This document shows, piece by piece, positions 44,794 through 54,373 of a stretch of DNA of 64,000 bases; the first letter of the stretch is position 1; the number at the start of each line of letters is the position of its first letter. The notes under the pieces were generated by a model. That model was not told where the DNA came from. It worked only from the letters and a program-made list of their open reading frames with translations, and did no database searches. Position numbers and translations under genes: made by a program. The DNA is from Mobiluncus curtisii subsp. curtisii ATCC 35241 (GTDB lineage: Bacteria; Actinomycetota; Actinomycetes; Actinomycetales; Actinomycetaceae), in the NCBI RefSeq assembly GCF_000146285.1, contig NZ_GL385912.1, positions 701,108-765,107 on the forward strand. Reading direction: 5' to 3'.

Positions 44794-45801
44794 ATGCTAA
44801 ATAAGTTTGGGCAAACAGACCGTGACCGACTCACGGCCGGGGTGTTTGAGCGAGCCAGAGCCGCGGGGGTGGGTTATCTGGACGACGCCGCGCCGGATTA
44901 CCCCTCCGCGCGCCGCTCCACACCATCATCCGAATACAGCACGGAGGGGATGCCATCGGCTCGTGGCGCTCTGACGGGGCGTGCCGAAGACCTGGTGCAC
45001 GGTTTTGAGAATAGCCTCCAGGTCAGACCCGTAGCACAGCGTGAACAGCGGTTACGCCTGGCTCCCAGCCCGCGGGTGGCGACCTTAATTGCAGTATTTA
45101 TGCTGGTATGCGGGCTTTTAGTGGTGGGTTGGCAAGTCTTGGCCGCTCCCCCCGCGGCTCCGCCTGCCGGGGTGCTGTCCGGGGACGCCACGGGAAAACC
45201 GGATTCCAAAACAGGCAGTTCCGCCGGACCGGGGGCGGCGCTGGCAGCTGTGGAGAGAAAATCTGGAACAGCAGGGGTCCGAAAGGACGGTGGTGCTTCC
45301 TCACCGGGCGCTGCCCCGCATCTATATCTTCCTGGCGCAAACGGCGCCGAAGTGGTGGTTCACGTGGCAGGAGCGGTGAGCCGCCCGGGCGTGGTTCATC
45401 TGGCAGACCCGTCACGGGTAGCGGACGCTCTGGAAGTGGCGGGGGGAGCCTTGCCCGAAGGGGATTTGAGTACTCTGAATCTGGCTCGTCCCCTCACGGA
45501 TGGGGAAATGATTTATGTGCCTCGACCTGGAGAGACTCCTCCGCCGAGCGTGGGTGGAAATGCGAACAGTGCCCCGGACGGAGGCACAAAATCAGCGGGA
45601 GGCGCAGGCGACAAGGTGAACTTGAACACCGCCGACCTGGGAACTCTGCAGACTCTGTCCGGTATCGGTCCCGCCCTGGCGCAACGTATTTTGGATTACC
45701 GCGAGTCTAACGGGCGTTTTGCTTCGGTGGATCAGCTCGACGAGGTTAGCGGTATCGGTCCGGCATTGATGTCGCGTCTGCGCGATCACGTGTGCGTGTG
45801 A
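44794..45801 (+). CDS. comEA: Competence protein ComEA (DNA receptor)
   Basis: 335 aa; binds incoming double-stranded DNA at the cell surface and hands it to ComEC. Long cytoplasmic N-terminus (about 1-90), membrane helix about 92-115, Gly/Ala/Pro linker, SLBB domain (VVVHVAGAVSRPGVVHL, about 185-250) and C-terminal helix-hairpin-helix pair (VNLNTADLGTLQTLSGIGPA, then VSGIGPALMSRLRDHV). ATG 44794 chosen with GGAGGAGGC upstream; the frame is open to 44710. Confidence 0.92.
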   Translation: MLNKFGQTDRDRLTAGVFERARAAGVGYLDDAAPDYPSARRSTPSSEYSTEGMPSARGALTGRAEDLVHGFENSLQVRPVAQREQRLRLAPSPRVATLIAVFMLVCGLLVVGWQVLAAPPAAPPAGVLSGDATGKPDSKTGSSAGPGAALAAVERKSGTAGVRKDGGASSPGAAPHLYLPGANGAEVVVHVAGAVSRPGVVHLADPSRVADALEVAGGALPEGDLSTLNLARPLTDGEMIYVPRPGETPPPSVGGNANSAPDGGTKSAGGAGDKVNLNTADLGTLQTLSGIGPALAQRILDYRESNGRFASVDQLDEVSGIGPALMSRLRDHVCV

Positions 45802-45810
45802 GGATTCGCG

Positions 45811-47652
45811 ATGACTGCGCCGAGTGAAACATCGCTGATTATCCGACGGTTGCGCACCGATCAGGACTACCGGGCTGCCCCGTTGGATTTACGGTTGGCG
45901 ATTCCGGCAGTGAGCCTGTGGGGGGCGCTCTTAGTGGCAGGAAGTCGTGGAGAGTGCGTCGCCCTCGCGGTGAGCCTCGGATTTGCTCTGGTTGCGGTCA
46001 TTTCAGCGGTTGCGTTGGGGCGGTTCAATCGTTCACAAGGGCGGGGAGGCAGTCGTCCCGACCACGCATCTGTCCGCGTGGGGACACGCGGCACCAACAC
46101 CCCCACCCGCCGGCGTCATCGCCTGTTTCCGCGCGGCTCCGGGCTGGCTACACTGCTGATTACTGCCCTGGTGATTGCCATCGTTTTTGGCACCCTAACG
46201 CTGCGTTTAGAGCTGATCTCGCGTGATTACCTGGCGGTAATTGGTGCGCATCCAACCGCCCGCTTTGACATAAAAGCCCAGGTTATTTCCACTCCGAAAC
46301 CGAGCTGGGGAGACAGCTACCGCGTTGACTTGAGAGCGACCCGTCTGACTTGGCACGGCTTTACTTACCCCACCCGCGCCCGGTTGCAGGTCAAAGGTGC
46401 CGGCTGGGACGAAGTCCCGCTCGGCTCATGGGTACGTCTGCGTACCGGTCTGGCTGGTCGGGACCTATCCACTCAATACTTGGGCTATGCGAAGTCTCCG
46501 ACCACCCCCGAAGTTATCGGACCTCCCACCGGACGGTTTGTGTTTGTCAATGCGGTGCGCCAGCGTCTGCGCCAGGCTACGTCTGGTCTCTCAGAATCAA
46601 CGGCGGGAATGATTATGGCGATGAGCTTGGGGCTAACTGTCGCCCAAGATCCCCTAGATCAGGAGTCTATGCAGGTGGCAGGATTATCGCACCTGACCGC
46701 TGTTTCTGGAATGCACCTCAGTGTCCTGTTGGCCCTGGCGCTGGGATTGACTGCCCGGAAACCTCGTGGCGTGCAAGTCGTGGCGGCGGCAGGGATTATG
46801 GGAACTTTCCTGACCATGTTGGAAGGCTCTGCCTCCGTCACTCGCGCGGCGGTCATGGGGGTGTTAACGCTGGTGGGGTTGGGGATAGCCCGCCCCTCCC
46901 GCGCGGTGTCCTCCCTGTCCGCGGCGATTATAGGAATGCTGCTGGTACAGCCGTTCCAAGCAACTTCCTGGGGTTTTGCCCTGTCCGTAGTGGCGACGGG
47001 CGCTATCGTGACCGGCGGACCTTACTTGTCTGCCTGGTGCGCTCGGTTTTTGCCGCGCCTGCTGGCGCTGCCACTGGCTGTTTCCCTGAGCGCGCAGCTG
47101 GCTTGTGCGCCGCTGATGTTGGTGATGCGCGGGAAACTGCAAGTTTATTCCCTACCCGCGAATCTCTTAACCGGAGCGGTGTCCTCCCTGGTGACCGTGG
47201 GCGGTTTGGGGCTGGTTGCCCTAGCGGCACTGGCGGGACTCCCGACCGGTCCGTGCGCTATTTGCGCCCTGCCGGTACGGTTATTGGAACAGGGGGCGGC
47301 GCATTTCACCGGGTGGGCTGCCGCATGGATTTCGGGCGTGGCGCGATTCTTTGCCAGTCGCCCCGGAGCGGAAGTTGATTGGTTAGAAAACCCGGTGGCA
47401 GGAGTGGGTGGACTGTTGATAGTGGCACTCAGTTTCGCGTGGGTGGCATCCCAACTGGCTCACGCACGCCGCTGGCGTATCGGCACACTGCCAAAACCAT
47501 GGCTTCCAGGGCATATTCCGGATCCCGCGACGCCCCTTTCACAGCTTCGTCCGCGCGGGCTACTGCCAGGATGGCTAGCCCCAGCCGCTCGTCATCCCAG
47601 CGCGGTGCGACCGCACGGATTCCCTGAGCAATCCGTCCAAACAGGGGTTTAG
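45811..47652 (+). CDS. comEC: Competence channel ComEC/Rec2 family, short form
   Basis: 613 aa membrane channel for single-stranded DNA uptake. N-terminal membrane and DUF4131/OB-like part, then the competence domain with HLTAVSGMHLSVLLALALG and about eight further hydrophobic segments. There is no C-terminal metallo-beta-lactamase domain; the protein ends soon after the membrane domain. The last about 74 codons (after 47429) lie antisense to the 3' end of holA and are Pro/Arg/His-rich, unlike a folded domain. AGGATTCGCG precedes the ATG, 9 nt after comEA. Confidence 0.9.
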   Translation: MTAPSETSLIIRRLRTDQDYRAAPLDLRLAIPAVSLWGALLVAGSRGECVALAVSLGFALVAVISAVALGRFNRSQGRGGSRPDHASVRVGTRGTNTPTRRRHRLFPRGSGLATLLITALVIAIVFGTLTLRLELISRDYLAVIGAHPTARFDIKAQVISTPKPSWGDSYRVDLRATRLTWHGFTYPTRARLQVKGAGWDEVPLGSWVRLRTGLAGRDLSTQYLGYAKSPTTPEVIGPPTGRFVFVNAVRQRLRQATSGLSESTAGMIMAMSLGLTVAQDPLDQESMQVAGLSHLTAVSGMHLSVLLALALGLTARKPRGVQVVAAAGIMGTFLTMLEGSASVTRAAVMGVLTLVGLGIARPSRAVSSLSAAIIGMLLVQPFQATSWGFALSVVATGAIVTGGPYLSAWCARFLPRLLALPLAVSLSAQLACAPLMLVMRGKLQVYSLPANLLTGAVSSLVTVGGLGLVALAALAGLPTGPCAICALPVRLLEQGAAHFTGWAAAWISGVARFFASRPGAEVDWLENPVAGVGGLLIVALSFAWVASQLAHARRWRIGTLPKPWLPGHIPDPATPLSQLRPRGLLPGWLAPAARHPSAVRPHGFPEQSVQTGV

Positions 47653-48517
47653 GCGGGTCCACCAGGTCCATCGCCGCGATCGCGGGGGGCAGCGAGGGGG
47701 AAAGGGACGTCAGTATCTGGCGGATTTTCGTAGCCATCGCGGAGACAATCAATACCGGCGCCACCCCGGTCGCTAAAGCGTGACGTAACAGGCGCAGCGC
47801 TTCGCCAACATTGCCGGTCACCGCCGCATCAGCGACGTTAAACCCGGTCGCCTCCACCCGCCCTTGCAAATACTGATCGACTTCAGCCAGACTCAGCGGC
47901 TGAGACGGATCTCCCACCGTTTGCAGCAGCTGGGTGGTCACGGCGAGCAATTCCTCGAACTCGTCCCCCAGCGCCGCCACCAGAGCCGCTACCGCGTCCG
48001 GGTGGAGAGGACGCCCCAGCCGTCCCGCTTCAGCCTGGAGGAACTGTGCTTTTTCTTCCGGCCAGCGCAGTTCGTCACAGGCATACACCTTTGCGGCACC
48101 CTTTTTGCACAAGTCCAGGACCTTTTTCCCGTGATTTCCCCCCGCGTGCCACAGCACCAGCGAAGCGTCCGCCGTGGGCTTTGCCAAGTAAGTTTCTAAA
48201 TCCTGGAGCAGCTCCGGGTTCGCTTGTTCCAGTCCGGGAATGATAATCAGCGGCATTCCTCCAAAGAGAGAAGGAGAAGTCAGTTGGCTCAGACGGGATG
48301 ATTCATAAGTCCGGGGGTTGACCTCGGTGATTTCCGGGGGTTCCATCGCCCCGGCTCTCTCTGCCGCGTCCAGGGCCGCCGCACGCAAGCTGGCTATGGC
48401 ACGCTGCGCGAAAACCCGTTGTTTTCCCAGCAGCAATACCACCGGAGCCAAAGCTGCACGCGACCAGGGTTCAAAAGCCGACTTGGAGCCTCTCGGAGCG
48501 TTTTTCTTTGTTGCCAC
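47429..48517 (-). CDS. holA: DNA polymerase III subunit delta
   Basis: Clamp-loader subunit, 362 aa. Features of the family: N-terminal VVLLLGKQRVFAQRAI, ITEVNPRTYES, ASLVLWHAGGNHGKK, RWPEEKAQFLQAEAGRLG and C-terminal IAQGIRAVAPRW with AVARADEAVKGASRDPEYALE. Start is GTG at 48517 without a strong SD. Its 3' 224 nt overlap comEC on the other strand; the overlapping holA sequence is conserved-looking family sequence, so holA is real to its stop. Confidence 0.95.
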   Translation of the reverse strand: MATKKNAPRGSKSAFEPWSRAALAPVVLLLGKQRVFAQRAIASLRAAALDAAERAGAMEPPEITEVNPRTYESSRLSQLTSPSLFGGMPLIIIPGLEQANPELLQDLETYLAKPTADASLVLWHAGGNHGKKVLDLCKKGAAKVYACDELRWPEEKAQFLQAEAGRLGRPLHPDAVAALVAALGDEFEELLAVTTQLLQTVGDPSQPLSLAEVDQYLQGRVEATGFNVADAAVTGNVGEALRLLRHALATGVAPVLIVSAMATKIRQILTSLSPSLPPAIAAMDLVDPPKPLFGRIAQGIRAVAPRWDDERLGLAILAVARADEAVKGASRDPEYALEAMVLAVCRYASGVREPVGMPPTRN

Positions 48518-48663
48518 GCTTTAACTCTACATGCCCCCTCGGAGACAAAATTCCCCTACTATAAAAGCGGGACGACGCCGGGAAGTCTCTCCGGTCCCAC
48601 CCGATGCGCCCGTTCCGCGGAAAAACTGCCCGACCGGACTTTTGCAAGCGAAAGGAAAACTTG

Positions 48664-49104
48664 ATGGCCAGCGTATTTACAAAAATTATCAACGGTGAAA
48701 TCCCCGGCAATTTTGTCTGGCAAGATGAACAATGTGTCGTGTTCGCCACCATTGAACCGCGCAGTGACGGTCACATGCTGGTGGTGCCGCGGGAGGAAGT
48801 CGACAACTACCTAGATGCCGACCCGGATTTGATCGCGCATCTGTCCCAAGTTGCGCAAATTATCGGGCAAGCCGGACGCGATGCGTTTAACGTGTCACGA
48901 GCCTTGATAGTCGTCGCCGGTTTTGATGTCCCCCACCTGCATATTCATGTGATTCCGACCGATTCTATGCAAGTACTCAATCCCGATGCCAAAGCGGCGG
49001 GAGTGGCGGATGGCATCAAAGCCAGCTGTGAAAAACTGCGCAGCGCCCTGGTGGAAATGGGTTATAGCGCCAATGTTCCCGCATCTTTGGAGTCCCTGGG
49101 ATAA
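48664..49104 (+). CDS. HIT family nucleotide hydrolase
   Basis: 146 aa, histidine-triad protein of the Hint/Fhit-like group: IFTKI-type N-terminus (VFTKIINGEIPGNFVWQD), GHMLVVPREEV and the triad HLHIHVIP. Hydrolyses nucleotidyl phosphoramidates or dinucleotides; physiological substrate unknown. ATG 48664 has AAGGAAAACTTG before it; the upstream open frame to 48604 is not needed. Confidence 0.95.
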   Translation: MASVFTKIINGEIPGNFVWQDEQCVVFATIEPRSDGHMLVVPREEVDNYLDADPDLIAHLSQVAQIIGQAGRDAFNVSRALIVVAGFDVPHLHIHVIPTDSMQVLNPDAKAAGVADGIKASCEKLRSALVEMGYSANVPASLESLG

Positions 49105-49281
49105 CCGTGTCGCGCCGAGCGGCGCGTTAGTTCCGTCGCGCAGATTCCTAAAATCGCCGCAAATAAGCAGGTAAAAGCCAGTTCGCCAGATTTGCCTCCA
49201 CGAATCTTAAGAATTGTGGCTCGTTCAATTTGTGAATCTTCCCTCGGAGCGTTAACATTGTTAACCGCGCCTGAAGCGCAT

Positions 49282-49357
<76 letters not shown>

Positions 49358-49600
49358 CTCAGAACATCGCGATTTCAACAATTTCTCTCGCTAGTTTCCG
49401 ATATTTTACCCCGCTCAATCGCGCGCAGATTAAAGATTAAGCGCGACCTCTCCCTCGTGCCCCCTCGCGGATTCCCGGCGCAATCAGCCAGCCTTCCCCG
49501 CCAGCTTTGAGAGTTCAGTTCCGCACCTCCGGCTGGACTAAAAGCCAAGTTTAACTGCGGCAGCTGATGAGATGCCCCAGCCCGGCTTACGAACAAGCCT

Positions 49601-49641
49601 AAAAACCCCGGTGGGCGCGGGATGGAAATCCCGCGCCCACC
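49601..49641 (-). terminator. Intrinsic terminator of nusG
   Basis: On the minus strand a perfect 13-bp stem (GGTGGGCGCGGGA / TCCCGCGCCCACC, 6-nt loop) followed by GGGGTTTTT, 16 nt after the nusG stop. Confidence 0.92.
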
Positions 49642-49656
49642 GCCAAGCCTCAAGAA

Positions 49657-50472
49657 TCAGTCGATTTTGGTGACCTGGTTGAAGTTCAACTCCACCGGAG
49701 TCTCGCGCTCGAAAATAGTGACCAGCACGGTCAGCTTCTGAGTTTCGGCGTTGACCTCGGCAATCGTCGCGGAGAGCGTCTCGAACGGACCGGAGGTAAT
49801 AGTAACCGACTGACCCACCTCGAAATCCGCCGCCACCGGGGCAGTCCGCTGCGTCGCTTGTGAAATCTCGACCTGACCGTCTTCCACCGCCACTTTCGCG
49901 GCTTCCTTGGCGGTCGGAGCCAGCATATTGACCACTTCCGTAAGCGTCAACGGCAGCGGATCTTGCTGGTTACCGACGAAACCGGTCACAGCCGGGGTGT
50001 CCTTAACCAAACGCCAGGAGTTCTCATCCATGTCCATACGCACCAGAACGTATCCGGGGATGCGCGGACGCTGCACCACCTTGCGACTCTTGGGCTTAAC
50101 CTCGACGTGTTCCTCCATCGGAATCTCGACCTGGTAGACGTAATCTTCCATGCCGGGATTATTTGCCACGCGCTGTTCGATGTTCTGTTTCACACGCTTC
50201 TCATAGGAAGAGTACGTGTGTACCACGTACCACCGGCCTGGCAGGGCGCGCAGCTCGACTTCGAGGGCCTGTTTCGGGTCGAGTTCTTCCGTCTCGGTGT
50301 CCGCAGTATCCGCGGCGTCCTCGATGATTTCACCAGTTTCCGGGTCCACATTGGCGGGAACTTCCTCCAAAGCGTCCTCGGCGGGCTGAGTGTCCTCAAC
50401 CGGCTGGCTAGGTTCCGGCTGGGCTTCCTCAGCCACAGCGGCGTTTTCTTGCAATTCATTTTCGTCTGACAT
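49657..50472 (-). CDS. nusG: Transcription termination/antitermination factor NusG
   Basis: 271 aa: an acidic Glu/Pro/Ala-rich N-terminal extension (about 1-75, usual in actinobacteria), NGN domain ([48 protein letters not shown]) and KOW domain ([19 protein letters not shown]). ATG 50472 with GAGGAATACAG upstream. In operon with secE, but a strong terminator follows directly and rplK-rplA are not next to it. Confidence 0.97.
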   Translation of the reverse strand: MSDENELQENAAVAEEAQPEPSQPVEDTQPAEDALEEVPANVDPETGEIIEDAADTADTETEELDPKQALEVELRALPGRWYVVHTYSSYEKRVKQNIEQRVANNPGMEDYVYQVEIPMEEHVEVKPKSRKVVQRPRIPGYVLVRMDMDENSWRLVKDTPAVTGFVGNQQDPLPLTLTEVVNMLAPTAKEAAKVAVEDGQVEISQATQRTAPVAADFEVGQSVTITSGPFETLSATIAEVNAETQKLTVLVTIFERETPVELNFNQVTKID

Positions 50473-50517
50473 TCTGTATTCCTCGTGGGGTAACGATGTT
50501 GAAAAGACCAAACTGGT

Positions 50518-50778
50518 CTAGCTAAAGATGACGTCGGTGAGGGCTCCGAAACCCAGATCCATCAACCCGACCGCGGTCATGATAATGGCCACAAATACAA
50601 TCACGACCAAGAAGTAGCGCCACAGTTCTTCGCTGGTGGGATAGACGACCTTTTTCATCTCATCCACGACTTGGCGGAAAAACTGCACGATACGTGCAAA
50701 AAAGCCAAGATCTTGCTCAGCGCTAGGGGTCGGCTCGGCTTTTTTCGCCGGCTGAATGGCACCCTCGGTTTCTGCCAT
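50518..50778 (-). CDS. secE: Preprotein translocase subunit SecE
   Basis: 86 aa. Cytoplasmic N-terminus, the conserved amphipathic RQVVDEMKKVVYPTSEELWR and one membrane helix (FLVVIVFVAIIMTAVGLM). ATG 50778 has AGGAGGAACACATA before it. Upstream of nusG, the usual pair. Confidence 0.97.
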   Translation of the reverse strand: MAETEGAIQPAKKAEPTPSAEQDLGFFARIVQFFRQVVDEMKKVVYPTSEELWRYFLVVIVFVAIIMTAVGLMDLGFGALTDVIFS

Positions 50779-50942
50779 TATGTGTTCCTCCTGTAGGCAA
50801 TTTTTCCCCGCCCAGGGCACACTTCACCCTAAGCAAATTAACGGGGGGATGAGTCAAATTATAGTCGAAAACCCTGCCTAAAGCTAATCGTCCGGGGCTC
50901 ACCGACCAGACTCGATTGCTCAACATGGTCGATTTCAGCTAC

Positions 50943-51018
50943 TGGCAGGGAAGACAGGACTCGAACCTGCAACCTACGGTTTTGGAGACCGTTGCGCTAC
51001 CAATTGCGCCACTTCCCT
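50943..51018 (-). tRNA. tRNA-Trp (anticodon CCA)
   Basis: Acceptor AGGGAAG / CTTCCCT, anticodon loop CTCCAAA, T-arm GGTTCGAGTCC, discriminator G and encoded CCA (50945-50943). Upstream of secE-nusG, as in many actinobacteria. Confidence 0.97.
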
Positions 51019-51150
51019 AGGTTGAATCTCGCTTTCACACCGTCAGGTGGAAACGAAAAACACAGCGTCCTCAATGATAGGGCAAAGCCCCCCTAACTTT
51101 CAAGCGCACCCACACTGAACCGAACCAAACCAAGTCAAACCCAAAATTAA

Positions 51151-51184
51151 ACCGGGGGCAACGCACTAATGCGCCACCCCCGGT
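51151..51184 (-). terminator. Intrinsic terminator of the aminotransferase gene
   Basis: Minus strand: ACCGGGGG-TGGCGCA-TTAG-TGCGTTG-CCCCCGGT hairpin followed by TTAATTTT, 15 nt after the stop codon. Confidence 0.85.
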
Positions 51185-51198
51185 GAAATCCAAAAAAC

Positions 51199-52404
51199 CT
51201 ACTTCACTTTTGCCAACAAATCCTGCACCCGGCTGACCCCTTCGACCAGGTCAGCGTCGGAAAGGGCATAGGACATGCGGATGAACCCGCTGGGACCGAA
51301 GGCTTCGCCGGGAACCACCGCGACCTCAGCCTTGTCCAAAATCATGGCTGCCAACTGGGAAGAGGACTCGATACGCTCCCCGTCCAAGCTGCGTCCAAAC
51401 AAGCCCGTCACATCGGGATACACATAGAACGCGCCACGCGGCACGGGTACCTGCAAGCCGTCAATCTCGCTCAGCATCCGCACGATGGTCTGACGGCGCT
51501 GGTCAAAGGCTTGACGCATCTGTTCCACCGCATCCATCGGACCGGTCAATGCCGCAATGGCAGCCCGCTGGGCGATGTTGCACACGTTGGAAGTCAGGTG
51601 GGATTGGAAGTTAGTGGCAGCCTTGATGACGTCGGTCGGACCGTTCATCCAGCCCAGACGCCACCCGGTCATGGCGTAAGACTTCGCCACGCCGTTGACG
51701 ATTACGCAGGTGTCTGCCAGTTCCGGAACCAGCTTCAGGATGTGGGCGGGCTGAGCACCGTCATACAGCAGGTGTTCGTAAATCTCATCACTAATGACCC
51801 ACACGCCCTTTTCCACAGCCCACTGACCGATAGCGGTCAGTTCCTCGGGGGTATAGACCGCACCGGTCGGGTTAGAGGGGGAACAAATCAGCAGGACCTT
51901 GGTCCGCTCCGTGCGTTTCGCCTCCAAGTCCTCGGGCGTGACTTTGTAGTCCCGATCAGCACCGGCAAAGACTTCCACCGGAACGCCTCCAGCCAGGCGA
52001 ATTGCTTCGGGATAGGTGGTCCAATAGGGTGCCGGCAGCAACACTTCATCGCCGGGGTCGACGGTGGCGGCAAAAGCCTGGAACACGGACTGTTTCCCAC
52101 CGTTGGTGACGATGACGTTATTCGGGTCAATTTCGTAGCCGGAGTCGCGTAAGGTCTTGGCAGCGATAGCTTCGCGGGTAGCCAGCATCCCTTTACCTTG
52201 AGTGTAGTAGTGGTTGGCGGGGTCTTTACACGCCGCCACGGCAGCTTCCACAATGTAATCGGGAGTCGGGAAATCCGGTTCACCAGCGCCGAAGCCGATG
52301 ACAGGCTTTCCGGCAGCTTTTAGTTCTTTAGCTTTACTATCGACAGCGAGGGTCGCGGACGGGGCAATGGCGGCAAGGCGCGCAGAAACACGATTTTTAC
52401 TCAT
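51199..52404 (-). CDS. Pyridoxal-phosphate aminotransferase (aspartate aminotransferase type)
   Basis: 401 aa, class I/II fold, subgroup I-gamma aspartate (or prephenate) aminotransferase. Visible: [41 protein letters not shown], the Schiff-base lysine in [17 protein letters not shown] and a C-terminal Arg in GFIRMSYAL. Transfers amino groups between aspartate and 2-oxoglutarate; exact specificity not fixed by sequence. ATG 52404 fits the family N-terminus ([18 protein letters not shown]). Confidence 0.93.
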   Translation of the reverse strand: MSKNRVSARLAAIAPSATLAVDSKAKELKAAGKPVIGFGAGEPDFPTPDYIVEAAVAACKDPANHYYTQGKGMLATREAIAAKTLRDSGYEIDPNNVIVTNGGKQSVFQAFAATVDPGDEVLLPAPYWTTYPEAIRLAGGVPVEVFAGADRDYKVTPEDLEAKRTERTKVLLICSPSNPTGAVYTPEELTAIGQWAVEKGVWVISDEIYEHLLYDGAQPAHILKLVPELADTCVIVNGVAKSYAMTGWRLGWMNGPTDVIKAATNFQSHLTSNVCNIAQRAAIAALTGPMDAVEQMRQAFDQRRQTIVRMLSEIDGLQVPVPRGAFYVYPDVTGLFGRSLDGERIESSSQLAAMILDKAEVAVVPGEAFGPSGFIRMSYALSDADLVEGVSRVQDLLAKVK

Positions 52405-52494
52405 GACCCCATTCTTGCACTTTTCATCAGGGCGACGCACCCTCTCGTCGCGCCGGGCAGGTCGGGTGGCGGGAAACGCGCGCCCGGAATAACC

Positions 52495-52821
52495 CTATTT
52501 CCGCAGTTCCGGGCAGGATTCTAAATCCTGTTTTACCGACCGGGCGGTCCTGACGTAATAGAGCACCGCCGCTGCCACCATCACGAGGCTGACCACGATG
52601 GAGGGATAGTCTCGATGCGCCGTGAGGGCAATCACAATCAGCGTGACCGCTGCCACCACCGTGAACCCCAGCACCACGCGTGCCAGGAAAATGACACGTT
52701 CGTATTCTTCACGAGTGCTGTGGGGTCTGCCTTGCGAGTTACAGGCAGCGTCTGCGCCTACCTCGCTGTCTGTCGACTGACCGTCGGGCAGTCCACCGGT
52801 TCCTGCTAAAGGTTCATTCAT
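52495..52821 (-). CDS. Small two-helix membrane protein, unknown
   Basis: 108 aa. Hydrophilic N-terminus of about 40 residues, two membrane helices (about 44-66 and 72-90), basic/acidic tail. Ends ARSVKQDLESCPELRK. No family recognised. Leftward, 90 nt before the aminotransferase. Confidence 0.6.
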   Translation of the reverse strand: MNEPLAGTGGLPDGQSTDSEVGADAACNSQGRPHSTREEYERVIFLARVVLGFTVVAAVTLIVIALTAHRDYPSIVVSLVMVAAAVLYYVRTARSVKQDLESCPELRK

Positions 52822-53127
52822 GGCTTTAGCCTATCAAAGCCGATGAACAGAATCGGAACGAAAGCTCCCCCTGTTCCCGCTGTTTCCACAGGTTATCCAC
52901 AAGGGGTGGGGACGGGTTAGTGCTTTTGGTGCGGAAAACCGCCAGCGGCTCTGCTTCACCGTGACCCCTCCCTTAACACCACCCTGAACTGCGGCTTTGT
53001 AATGCTTTACCTGAGATTACGCCATTTTTTCGCCCCCCCTTATCAACCTGGACTTTACCTGCACATTTCCACCGTAGACTCACTAATCCACAGTTTTTCC
53101 ACAAGCCGTGTGCATAACTCGTTCGCC
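52822..53127. promoter_or_regulatory. Intergenic region with DnaA-box-like sequences
   Basis: Holds a perfect TTATCCACA (52893-52901), GTTTCCACA just before it (52882-52890) and TTTTCCACA (53095-53103), plus a second AATCCACA nearby. All on the plus strand. It lies beside an orphan recombinase gene. No dnaA/dnaN or parAB is nearby, so it is not the main origin; no ORF with support. Confidence 0.45.
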
Positions 53128-54273
53128 CTAGGCAGCGGCTCGACGCAGGGTGCTCTGGCGCATCCGACTCAGCGCCCCGGCGACATCTCCCAAGTCCGGT
53201 TCAAACAAGTCTGCGTACACATCGAGGGTCAGCGAAGCTGACGAATGTCCCAACATCCGCTGCACCGATTTCACATTCGCGCCTGCCGAGACTGCCAAAG
53301 TGGCGGCAGTGTGACGCAGGTCGTGTATGTGCAATCCGGCTTGTCCGACCGCCAAGGCTGCCATGTCGAAGTGTAAGCGCAGGTTAGAGGCTCGCAGCGG
53401 GGTGCCATGTTTGGTAGCAAAGAGAAAGTCGTCACCCCCGCGGGTCGCCCTGGTCAACACCCGCAAGTCCCGCCGCAAGAAATCCGGAATCGGCACGACT
53501 CTGGTGCGACCGTTCTTGGGAGTGCCAAACACCTGCCGCCCCGACACCTCCGACACTGCCCGCTCGATTCGCATAATGCGCCGATCTAAATCGAGGGCAG
53601 CGGGGGTCAGCGCCAGGGCTTCCCCGATACGCAAACCGGTGTAGCCCAGCAAGCGCACCAGAATCTCCAGCTGGTTGCCATCCCGTGCGGGAGTCTGTCC
53701 ACCGCGCACCCTACCCAGCGACGCCAAACCGGTGTCAATCGCCCCGGCCCGAGACTTGCGACGTGTCAGGTACCCGGCACGCCCTTTCTTGCGCAAGAAC
53801 ACCACGTTTTGTCCCCACCCGACGGGCAGACTGACCCCAGCGAGATCGCGGGTCAAACGCCACCACCCAATCTCTAGCGCCAGAGATTCCAGCTGCAACA
53901 CGCTCAAGTACCGATGGCGTCCGGTACGGCACACTGTCGGCAACGGCACTCCGGCTGCCACGTTGCTTTCTATCTCCCCCAAACGGTTCGCCAACGCCAA
54001 CACCTGCCCCACGATTTGATACGCCTGGCGCACCCCGGTGGGGCTGACTCCCTGTTCCGCAAGCGTTGCGACCCAAGAAACGACCTGCAGATAGCTGACC
54101 TGTTTCGGGGACAGTTCCCCAAATTCCAGATTGACCATGTTTAGCATCGACCGATAGCAAGCCCTGGTGGTCGGCTTTAAATCGACCCGGCTCTCTAACC
54201 AAATCCGACCAAAATCGGAGAAAGTCTGCGGTTCCAGGTGCGAGCGCGAGTCGGTGATTAGCTGATTTTCCAT
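53128..54273 (-). CDS. Tyrosine recombinase / phage-type integrase, orphan
   Basis: 381 aa. N-terminal SAM-like core-binding domain (DLKPTTRACYRSMLNMV), then a catalytic domain with Arg in TGLRIGEALALTP, HxxR in IHDLRHTAATLAV, His in MLGHSSASLTLDVYADL and the Tyr nucleophile in the same stretch, so it looks active. ATG 54273 has AAAGGAAAAACA upstream. The layout is phage/ICE integrase rather than XerC/D. No other phage, transfer or att-site sequence is visible on either side, and no tRNA adjoins it. Confidence 0.9.
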   Translation of the reverse strand: MENQLITDSRSHLEPQTFSDFGRIWLESRVDLKPTTRACYRSMLNMVNLEFGELSPKQVSYLQVVSWVATLAEQGVSPTGVRQAYQIVGQVLALANRLGEIESNVAAGVPLPTVCRTGRHRYLSVLQLESLALEIGWWRLTRDLAGVSLPVGWGQNVVFLRKKGRAGYLTRRKSRAGAIDTGLASLGRVRGGQTPARDGNQLEILVRLLGYTGLRIGEALALTPAALDLDRRIMRIERAVSEVSGRQVFGTPKNGRTRVVPIPDFLRRDLRVLTRATRGGDDFLFATKHGTPLRASNLRLHFDMAALAVGQAGLHIHDLRHTAATLAVSAGANVKSVQRMLGHSSASLTLDVYADLFEPDLGDVAGALSRMRQSTLRRAAA

Positions 54274-54373
54274 TGTTTTTCCTTTCAAATAGGCATCTTC
54301 CCGAGGTGTCGGGACCGGCGAGTGCCAGCTCAATGGGAAACGGTAGAATGTGAGGTCATTGAGGAGGAAAAAC

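Noticed and set aside
47400..47652. Early end or frameshift for comEC before the holA overlap
   Set aside because: The frame is continuous to 47652 and no internal stop or slippery run is visible, so the overlap is reported as it stands.
53002..53241. Open frame next to the integrase
   Set aside because: Covers the DnaA-box-like region and runs into the integrase antisense; no start signal.
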